A DNA stretch of 64,000 nucleotides from Prorocentrum cordatum (lineage: Eukaryota > Sar > Dinophyceae > Prorocentrales > Prorocentraceae), in NCBI GenBank assembly GCA_963575745.1, contig CAUYUJ010014590.1:292001-356000 (forward strand), in the 5' to 3' direction. The notes under the pieces were generated by a model. It searched no databases, had not been told where the DNA came from, and saw only the letters and a program-made list of their open reading frames with translations. Both the position numbers and the translations under genes were made by a program. Shown piece by piece: positions 21,960 through 31,929 of this stretch (position 1 is the first letter of the stretch; every line of letters begins with the position of its first letter).

Positions 21960-22560
21960 GTCAGGAACTCTCGTAATGAAGCCTCACACGCCTCTCAAAC
22001 CGGCGGGCGGCCGTATTCGAGACGATTCCGCCGACTCTTGTGCACGTCTTGGGAGCTGTTTGGGGGCCTGGCGGAGCCTCTTGGAGGCAGTTTTTGAAGT
22101 GTCTCCGGGCCCGTTTTGGTCTCTTTGGGTCTCTTTTGGGCCTCTTGGGGGCCTCTTGGGGCTCATTGGAGGCCTCTTTGAGGCCGCTTGAGGGATTATT
22201 TGGGTATTTGCGGGACCTCTTGGGGGATAAAGACAGGATGTTCGGTCCGTGTTCTCCCTCTTCGCCTCTCGTGGGGCACTCGTGGGGGAACTTTGGCCGT
22301 CTTCGGCCCCTCTTTGGGTGGGGCGGTCTTCGGGGCCTCTTGTGCCGTTTCGGAGCGTTGGAAGTTCGAGAAGGCGATTTGATTTGTGCCTCTCGGGGCC
22401 CTCGAGGGAAGGCTCTTTGGGCGTCTCGAAGGCGTCTTGGGGCGTCTAGGAGCCATCGTAATCGTAAGCGTCTTGGGCCAATCGTTCTGCGATTCCGGAC
22501 CGTCTTGGAACGTCTTTGAGGCCACGGAAGGCAGATTTTGGAAGCTCCGGAGTCTCCAGG
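21960..22560 (+). repeat. GGCCTCTTGGGG family array
   Basis: GGGCCTCTTGGGGGCCTCTTG strings are dense from 22,060. Core 2 (GATGTTCGGTCCGTGTTCTC) is near 22,239 and a core-1 relic (GGAGCGTTGGAAGTTCGAGA) near 22,351. Confidence 0.88.
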
Positions 22561-22935
22561 GGTGTGCCGGTGAGCCCAGAGCCAGATACGCCAATCATCA
22601 CAAACACACACACACAAACACCTTCTCACCCCTGGCGTGTAGGGGTCCGCGGATTCCAATGCGTGTCTTGGACTCTCCTTGTCCGCGCACGCGCGCCTGG
22701 CCAAGATGCGCTGACCCTCCGCTTCCTGGCTCCCTTTCTTCGGCGCGCCCGAGGTTACAGGCCGCATCAACGGGCCGCCACGGGGCAAGCGGGTGTCGAG
22801 GCAAACGGGTCTTGATCTTTTTCGTGCAGTGTTCGAGCTCCCGGGCTCCTGCGCGGGCCCCAGGACCGTCAGCGAGCGACCCAGTCCCCAAGGAACGCCC
22901 ACCACCTGGTTGCCCCTCTGAGCCCGTTCGTCACA
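22561..22935. other. Unassigned sequence with a short (CA)n
   Basis: A short ACACAC run lies near 22,600-22,620. The rest shows no supported feature. Confidence 0.4.
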
Positions 22936-23092
22936 ACCCACCAAACCACCCCAACCCAACCCGAAGGCTCAGATATACACTCGATTTCCAGTGGGGGGGG
23001 GTCGGGAATCGTCGAAAAAACACATGTGGAACCCTTACCCCCCCAACCCGAAATTCGGGTCTTCGGGTTGGGTTGGGGTGGTCTGGTAGGTA
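22936..23092. mobile_element. Foldback element with ~28-bp terminal inverted repeats
   Basis: CCACCAAACCACCCCAACCC then AACCCGAAG at 22,939-22,966 matches, reverse-complemented, 23,061-23,090, with one or two mismatches. A second, inner CCCCAACCCGAAATTCGGGT palindrome lies at 23,041-23,060. The structure fits a MITE or foldback element, but no clear target duplication is seen. Confidence 0.65.
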
Positions 23093-23234
23093 GTCAGTTC
23101 CTGACGACGACCGACCGACCGACGAGGTGCCGACGACGGACAACGACGACGCGCCTGCGCGGCGCGTGTGCTCACGCCACCGCCGGCCACCAGCGGCGCC
23201 CCTTTGCGCTGGCAGCAGGCTTCAGACCCTGGAC

Positions 23235-23890
23235 GCGCAACAGCGGTGGATGCGATGTCTGTGGCTGGAGCGTGGTTTCTCTGGTTTCTTGGAGCGTTCG
23301 GTGGAGTGCTCAGTGTGGCTACTCCAGATTTCGTAATAAAAGGAGGGGTGTCTCATTTCGGGGGGTGGTCTCTTCCAGGCTATCTTGGAGGGCCTGGAGG
23401 GGTCTGGGGACGGTGTTCTGGAGGGTTCTCCCACGGGGGAGGTCTGAAATGGCTTGTCTTGGAGGGTCCAGACCCCCTCCCTTTTATTACGAGATCTGGA
23501 GTACCGGATGAGTGGAAGATGTGTCGAAATTGGGCGCGGGCCTTCCGCGGGGGTTGCCGGGTCGAGCAGAGTGCGATTTGTTTCTGCCGCCTTGCGTTGC
23601 CATGTGACCAGCACGTCTGGAATAGTATCTGTTCCGCCCTCCTACGTTGCCACGCCGCGAGCAGAAGCGCGGTGGATGCGATATCTGCGGCTGGAGCGGG
23701 GTTTCTCGGGTTTCTCGTGGCGTTGGGTTGAGTGTTCAGTGGAGATTCCGAATGAGTGATCGCTGTGTCGAAATGGAGCGCGGGCTTTCCCTGGGCGTTG
23801 CCAAGGGACGGGTCGAGAAGAATACTATGTGTCTCCGCCGCCTTGTTCTGCCACGTGACCAGCACGTAGGAATAGTATTCGACCGTTTCA
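23235..23890 (+). repeat. Two tandem copies of a ~230-bp unit, one with a MITE
   Basis: The unit starts GGTGGATGCGAT and runs to CACGTGACCAGCACGT then GGAATAGTAT. It spans about 23,240-23,635 (with the MITE 23,322-23,501 inside) and 23,670-23,880 (without it). The uninterrupted copy reads TTCAGTGGAGATTCCGAATG where the first reads CTCAGTGTGGCTA, MITE, TACCGGATG, so it serves as the empty site. Confidence 0.85.
23322..23501 (+). mobile_element. 180-bp TA-flanked MITE, family M3
   Basis: Left end CTCCAGATTTCGTAATAAAA and right end reverse complement CTCCAGATCTCGTAATAAAA form ~30-bp terminal repeats, each continuing GGAGGGGGTC or a close variant. TA lies directly outside both ends (23,320-23,321 and 23,502-23,503). 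This is the target duplication used by Tc1/mariner-type elements. The second tandem unit nearby gives the empty site. No transposase frame is present. Confidence 0.9.
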
Positions 23891-24250
23891 GGTCGGCCGT
23901 GCTCGGCGCCCGATGGGTGAACCGCGGATAAGGGGTGTGGGGGGGCTTCGGGCTTGCTGGGTCGGTCCAAAGAGAGAGGGACGAGGACAGCAGAAGCCGT
24001 TCGTCCACTTCCCGCCATGTTCTTGGTGTACCTGGCCAGACGGGTTTTCCAGAACATGGCGGGGGGGAGCTCGAGGTCGGGAGGTCGACGCCGAGGGAGG
24101 AGTGCCGAAGGGATGCTCGCGGGGGGCCGGGCCGAGGAGGGGGAGGGATCGAGGGGGAGGGGGCCCTCCACCCTCGATCGCACGTGGCGAGCAGAGAAGG
24201 CTGTTTGTTTTTTGCTCGCCCGCGTTGCACGTGATGGGTGGAGTAGATTA

Positions 24251-24429
24251 CTCCAGATCTCGTAATAAAAGGGAGGGGGTCTGGGCCCTCCAAGACAAGC
24301 CATTCCAGACCTCCCCCGTGGGAGAACCCTCCAAAACACCGTCCCCAGACCCCCCCAGGCCCTCCAAGATAGCCTGGAAGAGACCCCCCCCGAAATGAGA
24401 CCCCCCTCCTTTTATTACGACATCTGGAG
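24251..24429 (-). mobile_element. 179-bp TA-flanked MITE, family M3, opposite orientation
   Basis: This is a close copy of 23,322-23,501 in the reverse orientation: the interior CCCTCCAAGACAAGCCATTC is the complement of the first copy. The ends are CTCCAGATCTCGTAATAAAA and its complement, with TA on both sides (24,249-24,250 and 24,430-24,431). Confidence 0.9.
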
Positions 24430-24431
24430 TA

Positions 24432-25185
24432 CTAAGTCTGTCCGCCCCCTTGGGTTGCCACGTTCCGGGTCGAGTAGAGCAGTACGTTTTATGCCCCTTC
24501 AGCCTTCAGAGTAGTACTCGTGGAGGAGTTCGACTCTACCCTTTCACCCGAGGCTGCGGTTCGCACCCCCCTTTGTTGTGAAAGTGAGAAAGCGGCCAGA
24601 GAGCCGATCCCACCCTGGGCTCGACAAGATTGCGACGACAGAGAGGCGCCTTTCACCCTAAGGGCGGAGTCCGCTTAGGAGCAAGAGGCTTGTCGAGGGG
24701 AGTAACCTGCCGAACGGTCGCGCGTGCTGAATACAAAGGGTTGCGCGAAAGACAGGCGCATGCGGCGCACACGAAGCCCGCTTAGGAGCAAGAGGCGCAG
24801 GGCGAGCACAAACGCCAGCAGCGGAGAGAGCTGTGGACAGCACCGTGGACAGCGGCCGCTACACGTGCACGGACACCTTGAACATCGCCGGAAAGGTGCA
24901 CGTTGCGGTCCGATCGGTCTGATCCGATATCGATTCCCGCCCGCCCGATCCGATTTGCTTGGTATTCCTACGACCTGGCGCGGCCCGGTGCCCACATGGC
25001 TCTGGTGTGCATCCCAGCGCGGTCGATCCGATCCGATCGCGACACGTGCCGATGCGGCCTGACCCCGCGCACGTTCTAAGCTGGTCGGGATTTGCCGATT
25101 CGATGCCGCCTGTCCCGCCCGCATCGGGCGGGGCTAGGATAAAGACTCTACAGGCTTGCGCCACATCCGCCGACCCCTTCTGTGA
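24432..25185. other. Unassigned sequence with an 18-bp direct repeat
   Basis: CCGCTTAGGAGCAAGAGGC occurs near 24,669 and again near 24,779. CGATCCGATCC-like phrases recur around 24,905-25,040. No gene motif is supported. Confidence 0.45.
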
Positions 25186-25634
25186 GTGTTGCGAGGCCAG
25201 GAGTTTCTGGCCAACGGCGTCTTGTGTGAGGGTGCGGTGTCGCGCGCGGGTGGTGGCAGATACGTAGGGGGTCCAAATGTTTGCGTGATGCCGGTGGTCT
25301 GGGGCGTGTTTTGCGAGCGCTTTGCGTGCTGTGCACCCGGGTGCGGGGTGTCCTTCTGGGAGGTCGGCCTTTCGACCCGCAACCAAGTGGAGGAGCACTG
25401 GAAGACGAAAGGAGCAAGAGTAGTGTGTGGAAGCTGTGATCAGCGAAGCATCACAGCGAAAGATGTGGCAGATGAATCGAAACGGGTGAAGAGGCTGTTG
25501 ACGTTCGCAGCGCGCACGAAACAGTTCGCGCGGCAGCAGCACATTAGCGCCGAGCAAGATAGTGAGCACGTCGCGAGGAAGAGTAAGGTTGTATGCGCGG
25601 AGTGCATTGCAGTTGGCGTGACGGCTCGCAATAC
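25186..25634 (+). CDS. Cys-rich, possibly zinc-binding, coding fragment
   Basis: An open frame whose composition differs from the repeat frames around it. It carries CAPGC, then VEEHWKTKGARVVCGSC, a Lys/Arg-rich helix-like stretch (ADESKRVKRLLTFAARTKQF), and ARKSKVVCAECIAVG. The paired CxxC motifs with an intervening HW...K pattern suggest a metal-binding module. I do not recognise a named family and assign no function. The first reliable residues are from about 25,300; the upstream frame is doubtful. Near 25,635 the frame runs straight into a GGCCTC array, so this is probably an exon or gene piece truncated by the repeat. No promoter, leader or acceptor site was identified. Confidence 0.4.
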
Positions 25635-26965
25635 GGAAGCGTCTGGGGGTCTTTTGGGGGCCTCCTGGGGGCCTCTTGTGGGCTCCTTGGGGCGTCTTGG
25701 CGGTTTCTTGAGGGCCGTTGGCGGCCTGTTGGGGCGCTCTTGGGGCCCCCTGGGGCTCGTGGGGGCGGAAAGCTAGATTTTTGAATTGTTGGTTGCCCTC
25801 TTGGGCCCCTCTTGGTGCCGTCTTGGGGCCTTCTTGGGCCGTTTTGGGGACCTCTTGGGCCGTCTTGGGGCCATATTGGACCGTCGCGGGGCCGTCTTGG
25901 GGGCCTCTTGGGCCGTCTTGGGGCGGTTTTCGGGGCCTCTTGGGCCGTCTAGGAGCGTCGGAAAGCCCAGAAGGCGGATGTGTGAACATTGTACGTTTCA
26001 CGACGGGAATACGTACATGTCTGCGTCCAGGGACCGTCTTGGGACGCATCTTGGGGGCCTCTCAAGGGCGTGTTGGGCCATCTGGGGGCCATTTCGGGTG
26101 TCTTCGATCGCTCTTGGACCGTGGGGGACCATGTTGAGCTCTCTTGGAAGCCACTTGGAGCGCTCTTGGGGCCGTCATCGGGGCTCTTTTGGGCCGTCTT
26201 CGGCGCCGCTTGAGCCGTCTTAGCGCCTTGTTCGGCTGTCTTGGGGCCCTCTTGGAGGCTTATTGGGCCGTCTTGGGGCGGTATTGGGGGCCTCTTGGGC
26301 CGTCTGGGAGCGTCGGAAAGCCCGAAAGGCGAATTTGTGAAAAACGCACGCTTTACGAAGGGAACGGGCTAATTTTTGCGTCTAGAGGCCCTCTTGGGAC
26401 GCATCTTGGATGCCTCTTGGGGCCTCTTGGGGGCATCTTGGGCCGTCAGGAGGCCATCTTCGGTGTCTTTGATCGCTCTTGGGCTGTCTGGGACCATATT
26501 GAGCTCTCTTGGAGGCCACTTGGGGCGCTCCTGGAGCGCTCTTGGGGTCCTTTTCGGGGCCCTGTTGGGCCGTTTTGGACGCTTGTTGGGCCGTCTTGGG
26601 GCCTTTTTGGGCTATCTTGGGGCCCTCTTGGAGGTTTCTTGGGCCGTCTTGGGGCGGTCTTCGGGGCCTCTTGGGCCGTCTTGGAGCGTCGGAAAGCCCA
26701 GAAAACGAATGTGTGAAACTTATACGTTTTACGAAGGGAATGGGCCAACTTTTGCGTCTAGGGACCCTCTTGGGACGCATCTTGGAGGCCTCTTGGGGCC
26801 TCGTGGGGACCTCTTGGGCCGTCTTGGAGGCCTCTAGGCTCGTCTTGGGGCCATATTGGGCGTGTGGGAGCGCTCGTTTGGCGTCTCGGGGCCCTCGTGG
26901 GCCGTCTTGGAGGCCTCTTGGAGCCTTCTGGGCCCGTCTTGATCCCCTTTTGGGCCCAAAAGAGC
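25635..26965 (+). repeat. GGCCTCTTGGGG family array, three clear units
   Basis: Core 1 (GCGTCGGAAAGCCCAGAAGG type) starts at 25,955, 26,310 and 26,686, spacing 355 and 376 bp. Each is followed by TTTACGAAGGGAA(T/C)GGGC and CTTGGGACGCATCTTGG. A core-2 relic (GCGGAAAGCTAGATTTTTGA) is near 25,764. The spacers are GGCCTCTTGGGCCGTCTTGG. Confidence 0.93.
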
Positions 26966-27134
26966 CCCGTGGCGCGCTCGTGCTGGGCCCGGGGGGGGGG
27001 GGGTCAAATCTCCGGTTTGGGGTCCCTGGGGGGGGGATTATGGGGGGGAAACTATCTCACACGCCTAGAGACCCACAAGGGGTCGGCGGATAACTTGTTT
27101 CAGGGCGTTGCGGAACGCTGTCAGAACTAGGGGA

Positions 27135-27295
27135 ACATACAATGACAGAAAGATACCATCTCCTGTCGGATTGTTCGGATCGGCGCCAGGGCCCCCTGGC
27201 GGCGCCTCTGGCGCCGCCCCTGGCGCGCTCCGCCAGCGCCGATCCGAGAAACCCGCGCGGATCTCAGAGTTCTGATGCTTGTGTCATTTTCTGTT
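27135..27295. repeat. Small inverted-repeat element
   Basis: TTCGGATCGGCGCC and its complement GGCGCTGGCGGAG...GCGCCGATCCGAGA surround a GGCGCC-rich centre. Outer AATGACAGAAA / TCATTTTCTGTT phrases are roughly symmetrical. The layout is reminiscent of the elements at 30.2 and 55.9 kb, without clear homology. Confidence 0.5.
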
Positions 27296-27299
27296 AGCA

Positions 27300-27690
27300 C
27301 GCGAGACCCCATGCATCCTCAAGAGCCCCCAGATCTCAGAGATCTCCAAAATTATTGGAAGCCCTGTCCGATCCGTGGTCCCTGTCATGCCTGCGTCTTG
27401 CCGGAGTCTCCCCGGGAGGCCCCCGCCGACGCGAACGAGAAGAAGGAGGCATGGATCCACTCGATGCAGGCCGAGGCGGCCCCCCCGCGCGTCTTCTCGC
27501 ACAGCGGGCCGCGCTGCGGCCGCTTGTGCCGGGCGGGCGCGGCGTCCACTTCGAGCCGGATCGGGGGTTCGTAAAAGTGGTGTCTCACCAAAGGGCGGGT
27601 TGGGGCGCAAATCTTGAGCATCAAATTACCTAACAGCGAAGACTGATAGGGTTCTAGTGGTGTCAAAAGAGAGCATCATGACTCCCCAGG
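27300..27690. other. Unassigned sequence
   Basis: Open frames on three frames overlap and none has a recognisable motif. No repeat structure is seen. Confidence 0.35.
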
Positions 27691-27692
27691 GC

Positions 27693-27770
27693 GGTCTGGG
27701 CGGGATCCCGACGGGATCCGGGGAGATCCGGACGGGATCCGGGGAGATCCGGACGGGATCCGGGGACTCC
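27693..27770 (+). repeat. ACGGGATCCGGGGAGATCCGG tandem repeat (21 bp)
   Basis: Three units of ACGGGATCCGGGGAGATCCG plus one base, preceded by a degenerate fourth. GATCC occurs every 10-11 bp. Confidence 0.92.
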
Positions 27771-27784
27771 TTTTTTAGCTAACA

Positions 27785-28205
27785 GTAACGCACTTCGTGG
27801 TCTTCGAGTTCCCAGAACTCGATTCCTGGGAATGAGTTTGAATGCCCGGAGCCAACCGTAGGCCACTTCGTGTTCTTCGAGTTCCCAGAACTCCATTCCT
27901 GGGCATGATTTTGAATGCCCGGAGCCAACCGTAGGCCACTTCGTGTTCTTCGAGTTCCCAGAACTCCATTCCTGGGCATGACTTTGAATGCCCGGAGCCA
28001 ACTGTAGGCCACTTCGTGGTCTTCGAGTTCCCAGAACTCCATTCCTGGGCATGATTTTGAATGCCCGGAGCCAACTGAAGGCCACTTCGTGGTTCTTCGA
28101 GTTCCCAGAACAATATTCCTGGGCATGATTTTGAATGCCGGGAGCCAACTGTAGGCCACTTCGTGTTCTTCGAGTTCCCAGAATTCCATTCCCGGGCCAC
28201 ATTTT
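27785..28205. repeat. 73-bp satellite, six copies
   Basis: Unit junctions (GTAGGCCACTTCGTG) fall at 27,858, 27,931, 28,004, 28,077 and 28,151, a period of 73-74 bp. Units contain TCGAGTTCCCAGAACTCCAT and GCATGATTTTGAATGCCCGG. The period is not a multiple of three, so the repetitive peptides (SGNSKNTKWPT type) in overlapping minus-strand frames are artefacts. Confidence 0.95.
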
Positions 28206-28206
28206 G

Positions 28207-28925
28207 AATGCTGAGGCAGGCTGAGGCTGAGGCAGGCTGAGGCTGAGGCTGAGGCTGAGGCCGAGGCTGAAGGCAGACTGAGGCTGAGGCTGAAGCAGGC
28301 TGAGGCTGAGGCTGAGGCAGGCTGAGGCTGAGGCTGAGGCAGGCTGATGCTGAGGCTGAGGCTGAGGCTGAGGCTGAGGCTGAGGCTGAGGCTGCAGGCT
28401 GAGGCTGAGGCCTGAGGCTGAGGCAGGCTGAGGCTGAGGCTGAGGCTGCAGGCTGGCTGAGGCAGGCTGAGGCTGAGGCTGAGGCTGAGGCTGCTGAGGC
28501 TGAGGCTGAGGCAGGCTGAGGCTGAGGCCGAGGCTGAAGGCAGACTGAGGCTGAGGCTGAAGGCAGGCTGAGGCTGAGGCTGAGGCAGGCTGAGGCAGGC
28601 TGAGGCTGAGGCTGAGGCGGATGCAGGCTGAGGCTGAGGCAGAGGCAGGCTGAGGCTGAGGCTGAGGCAAGCTGATGCTGAGGCAGGCTGAGGCTGAGGC
28701 TGAGGCTGATGCAGGCTGAGGCTGAGGCAGAGGCAGGCTGATGCTGAGGCAGGCTGAGGCTGAGGCTGAGGCTGATGCAGTGTGAGCTGAGGCAGGCTGA
28801 GGCTGAGGCCGAGGTTGAAGGCAGGCTGATGCTGAGGCTGAAGCAGGCTGTGGCTAAGGCTGAGGCAGGCTGAGGCTGAGGCTGAGGCAGGCTGATGCTG
28901 AGGCAGGCTGAGGCTGAGGCTGTGA
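28207..28925. repeat. (GAGGCT)n hexanucleotide array
   Basis: About 720 bp of GAGGCTGAGGCT units with GAGGCAGGCT and GATGCT variants. A higher-order block (GCCGAGGCTGAAGGCAGACT) occurs near 28,260 and 28,527, with a variant near 28,808. Confidence 0.97.
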
Positions 28926-28929
28926 CTGC

Positions 28930-30215
28930 GACTGCCGTTGCCACTGCGACTGTCATCGCGAATGCGACTACGACTGCGAGAACAGCAGAATTCTACAACT
29001 GGATTCTCATCTGAATCTTAAGGGGAATGCTTCCAGATATGCTCCTACACATCGCTGTTCGGTTGCTTTGCCGGGATAACTTGGTGTTACGTATGTAATG
29101 TGTTGCAGTCCGACGCGGGCGAAGTCGATCGCTCTCCATCTAGTAGCGGGCATGCGGCAGCAGCGGTGTAGCACGCATCACGCGAAGCAATGCTGTAAGG
29201 TTAATCGTACTGTAGGGGTGGATGCGTAACTCCTCCGAGGGGGGGCGACTATTGTTGCGGGCGGCGGCAGCGCCGCGGGGACCCCGCAGGGCCTCGTTGG
29301 GGTATCCCTCCTGGGGGTTCCACGGGGTGCCTTCTCGACGTGCGCCCCATTCCGATCCGTCAAGATCTTGCTTTTTTTATCAGCAGCAACGGCGTTGTTG
29401 CAGGTCCCTGACTGCATGCCCCCCGACCCGCCGAGATCGCGGCTTCTGCCGACAACGGCGCGGTTGGACCGTCGGCGACACGATGCTGCCGTCGAGAGGC
29501 AGTCTGGTGCGCGCGCTGCCGTGGGGCTGGTCTCCAGGGCCCCGACGGCGCCGCGGGGATCGGCGCGCCAGGTGCCTCAGATGGCCCCGGGAGTCCCTCC
29601 CGGGCCTCTCATCGCGCCCCGAGAGGGCCCCACGGGGGCCCCAAGAGGGCGCCAAAATTACTTCCAGCTCGCCCCCCCCCACATATAGCCCCGCTACTCT
29701 CGCAGAAGATGCTCACGGGGGCCCCCAGAAATTTGTGCGGCCGCCGCACCCGCGCGACGTGATCGTTTGGGTGGGTCACGGATTGCGCATTGTAGTTCAG
29801 GATGCTCGAGCGTGCGACAGGCAGTTTTCCAGAAGCAAGTCCCATGCACTTTTGTCGGCCAGCCCTACCTGTCCAGTAACCCCACATTTTCCAGACCCCC
29901 GAAGGAAGGATCGGGTCGCCAGAGACGGGGGCATAGCAAAGGGGTGCACGGGGAACGCCGATTTCCACGTTTGTCATGCCTCCGTTTAGGGGGCCCTGGG
30001 CGCCGTAGACGGGGGCACAGTAAACGGGGGCATCTGGAAAAGCCTGAGTGGGCAGTTGAGAATCAGATCGGCGGATGTCGGGATCCATGTGCTCCATGCC
30101 AGTTGTTGGACGGCCTTCGCCTTCTCTTGGCCGCTGGGCGGGCTCTCGTCGCCACGCCCGGATCCGCCTCCGAGGTCTGGCCGGATCGCAGTCTGTGGAA
30201 CAACAACGCCCTAAG
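28930..30215. other. Unassigned sequence
   Basis: No gene family motif is found. Direct repeats of AGACGGGGGCA(T/C)AG occur near 29,924 and 30,009. Open frames of 100-255 codons overlap one another and carry no recognisable domain. Confidence 0.4.
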
Positions 30216-30217
30216 CT

Positions 30218-30345
30218 GAAACGTTTGGCGCCCCGCGCGGATTTCTTGGATCCGCGCTGGGTCTCCCCCGGCTGGCGCGCCCCGCCCGCCAGGAAGGGGT
30301 GCAGATCCTAGAAATCAGCGCGGATCGCCAAAAGCTTATGTTTTT
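30218..30345 (-). repeat. Dispersed element E, copy 1, next to a TTC tract
   Basis: Read on the minus strand it contains GCTTTTGGCGATCCGCGCTG then ATTTC, and CCAGCGCGGATCCAAGAAAT. The latter 20 bases are identical to 55,990-56,010. The element is internally palindromic and is bounded on one side by a (TTC)n tract, as the other copy is bounded by (GAA)n. Confidence 0.75.
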
Positions 30346-30405
30346 GTCGTTTCTTCTTCTTCTTCTTCTCCTTGTTCTTCTTCTTCTTCTTCTTCTTCCA
30401 CTTTT
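30346..30405. repeat. (TTC)n microsatellite
   Basis: A TTC run with short interruptions adjoining element E. In the element's own orientation this is a (GAA)n tail. Confidence 0.95.
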
Positions 30406-30658
30406 TGACAGGCCCAAGACCCAGACCCTCTCAGTTTTGCTCCCTCCGTTCCGTCCGATGCGTGCCGGGGAATAGATCGTCGGGCACCTCGGGCAGGCAG
30501 TGGGTGTGGACACACGTGGGCACCCTGGCGCCAGAGTGTGCGTATCCATGTCCACCGCCCGCTGGGGTCCAAGGGCATCGGCCCCCAGGGCGGTAGCCAG
30601 ATAGCATCCCGCCTCGCAAAGGCTGGGGGCGAAGGCCAGTAGCAGTTCTTGCCCGTTT

Positions 30659-30730
30659 TGGGTGAGGAGGAGGGGGAGGAGGAGGAGGAGGAGGAGGAGG
30701 AGGAGGAGGAGGGGGAGGAGGAGGAGGAGG
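30659..30730. repeat. (GGA)n microsatellite
   Basis: A near-pure GGA run of about 70 bp. Confidence 0.96.
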
Positions 30731-31264
30731 GCCTGCTGTCCGTGTTTGCCGCGGGCGTGGTCCGTTTGAGTCTGGTCTGGAGGTTGCTTGCCCAAAAGCG
30801 GCCGCTGTCGGTTTTGGACAGCATGTGTCGTTGGGCATTGTACCCATTGTGTCTAAACCCAGTTTGGGCGTTCCAAACATTGAGGACTAGGAGCGTGGGA
30901 GTACGACATCTGCTGCACGCAGCATGTGCCGGTCCCGACTCTGGATTCTGTCCTCGATATTCTGATGCCTCTGGCGTTGGGAGGGGCTGGGGAAGCCAGT
31001 CAATAGCGTGAGCTGATTCGGTGCCCCGCCTTGTGCTGTCTCCTCTTTCGTTCGACCCGATCGCCGTCGTCATCCGATGCGGCTGCAGTGCAGGCTGAAT
31101 CGGGAACGAGGGCGCTTTCCTGGCCGCGTCGAGACTCCTCCAAGAACGGGCTCCCCGACATAGATGCGCCGCCGGGACGGACCAGAATCGAGAACCCCTC
31201 CTGAGCCTGAGCCCAAAGCGGTCCTTGTGTAATAGTCTGGATTGTAGATGGGGTCGGAGGATCA
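30731..31264. other. Unassigned sequence
   Basis: No supported feature. The long minus-strand frame across it reads into the GGA tract. Confidence 0.35.
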
Positions 31265-31296
31265 CGCCGCATCGCCGATGCATCGGCGATGCGGCG
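31265..31296. repeat. 32-bp perfect palindrome
   Basis: CGCCGCATCGCCGATG is followed immediately by its exact complement with no loop. A degenerate relative (GCATCGGTGATGCGG) lies near 31,348. Confidence 0.9.
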
Positions 31297-31925
31297 CGAT
31301 CCAGAGTCTGATTTCCTCCGTTCCGACGTCGCTGGTGCGTCAGCGGTGCATCGGTGATGCGGTTTGATTCTCTAGCCCCCTTTGAGAGGCATGCATCGTC
31401 GTCGGCATCATTTTGCTCAAAAGTGTTTGAACCAAAAGGGGTCCTTCTTTCTTGGGGTACTGAATCGATGCTTCGGTTCTCGCCACGTGGCCGCGTGTGC
31501 CCGCCGCGTGCCCTGCCCGGGGTGCTGCAGAATTGCAAACGCATATAGTTTGAACCAAATGGCTTGCAGCACATATGTTCTCATTGCGGAAGAACTCAGG
31601 ATGCATACCTCTTTCGAGCCTGGACTTCTCCAGTCGCCCTGGGGCATTGCAAATTACATACTAGTATGCCCCGTTGTTCTTGCAATTCGTATCATCCCAG
31701 CCCGACCAGTGTCGACACCCCCTCATCCCTTGCAAACAATGCCATGCGCGCACAGTCGTTTATATGAAAATATATGTCTTCAATCATCGCCTGCAACAGA
31801 GGGTTCAAAGTCCACGCCCGCGCACATGTCGAAGTCATAGCACACACACACACTATGTCTGCAATCAATCAGTCAGTCAGTCTGTCAAGCCAGGTGCCAG
31901 GCAACGGCGCATCGGCAGGTCATCG
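31297..31925. other. Unassigned sequence
   Basis: TTTGAACCAAA phrases occur near 31,427 and 31,550. There is no supported gene; this is the 3' flank of the minus-strand LINE. Confidence 0.35.
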
Positions 31926-31929
31926 AATT

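Noticed and set aside
27785-28205. CRISPR array
   Set aside because: The 73-bp units are contiguous with no unique spacers, and the window is eukaryotic. The same reasoning excludes the 89-bp array at 62.3-63.5 kb.
29222-29989. A 255-codon plus-strand gene
   Set aside because: Composition is Arg/Pro/Gly-rich in all overlapping frames, with no motif and competing frames of similar length on the other strand.
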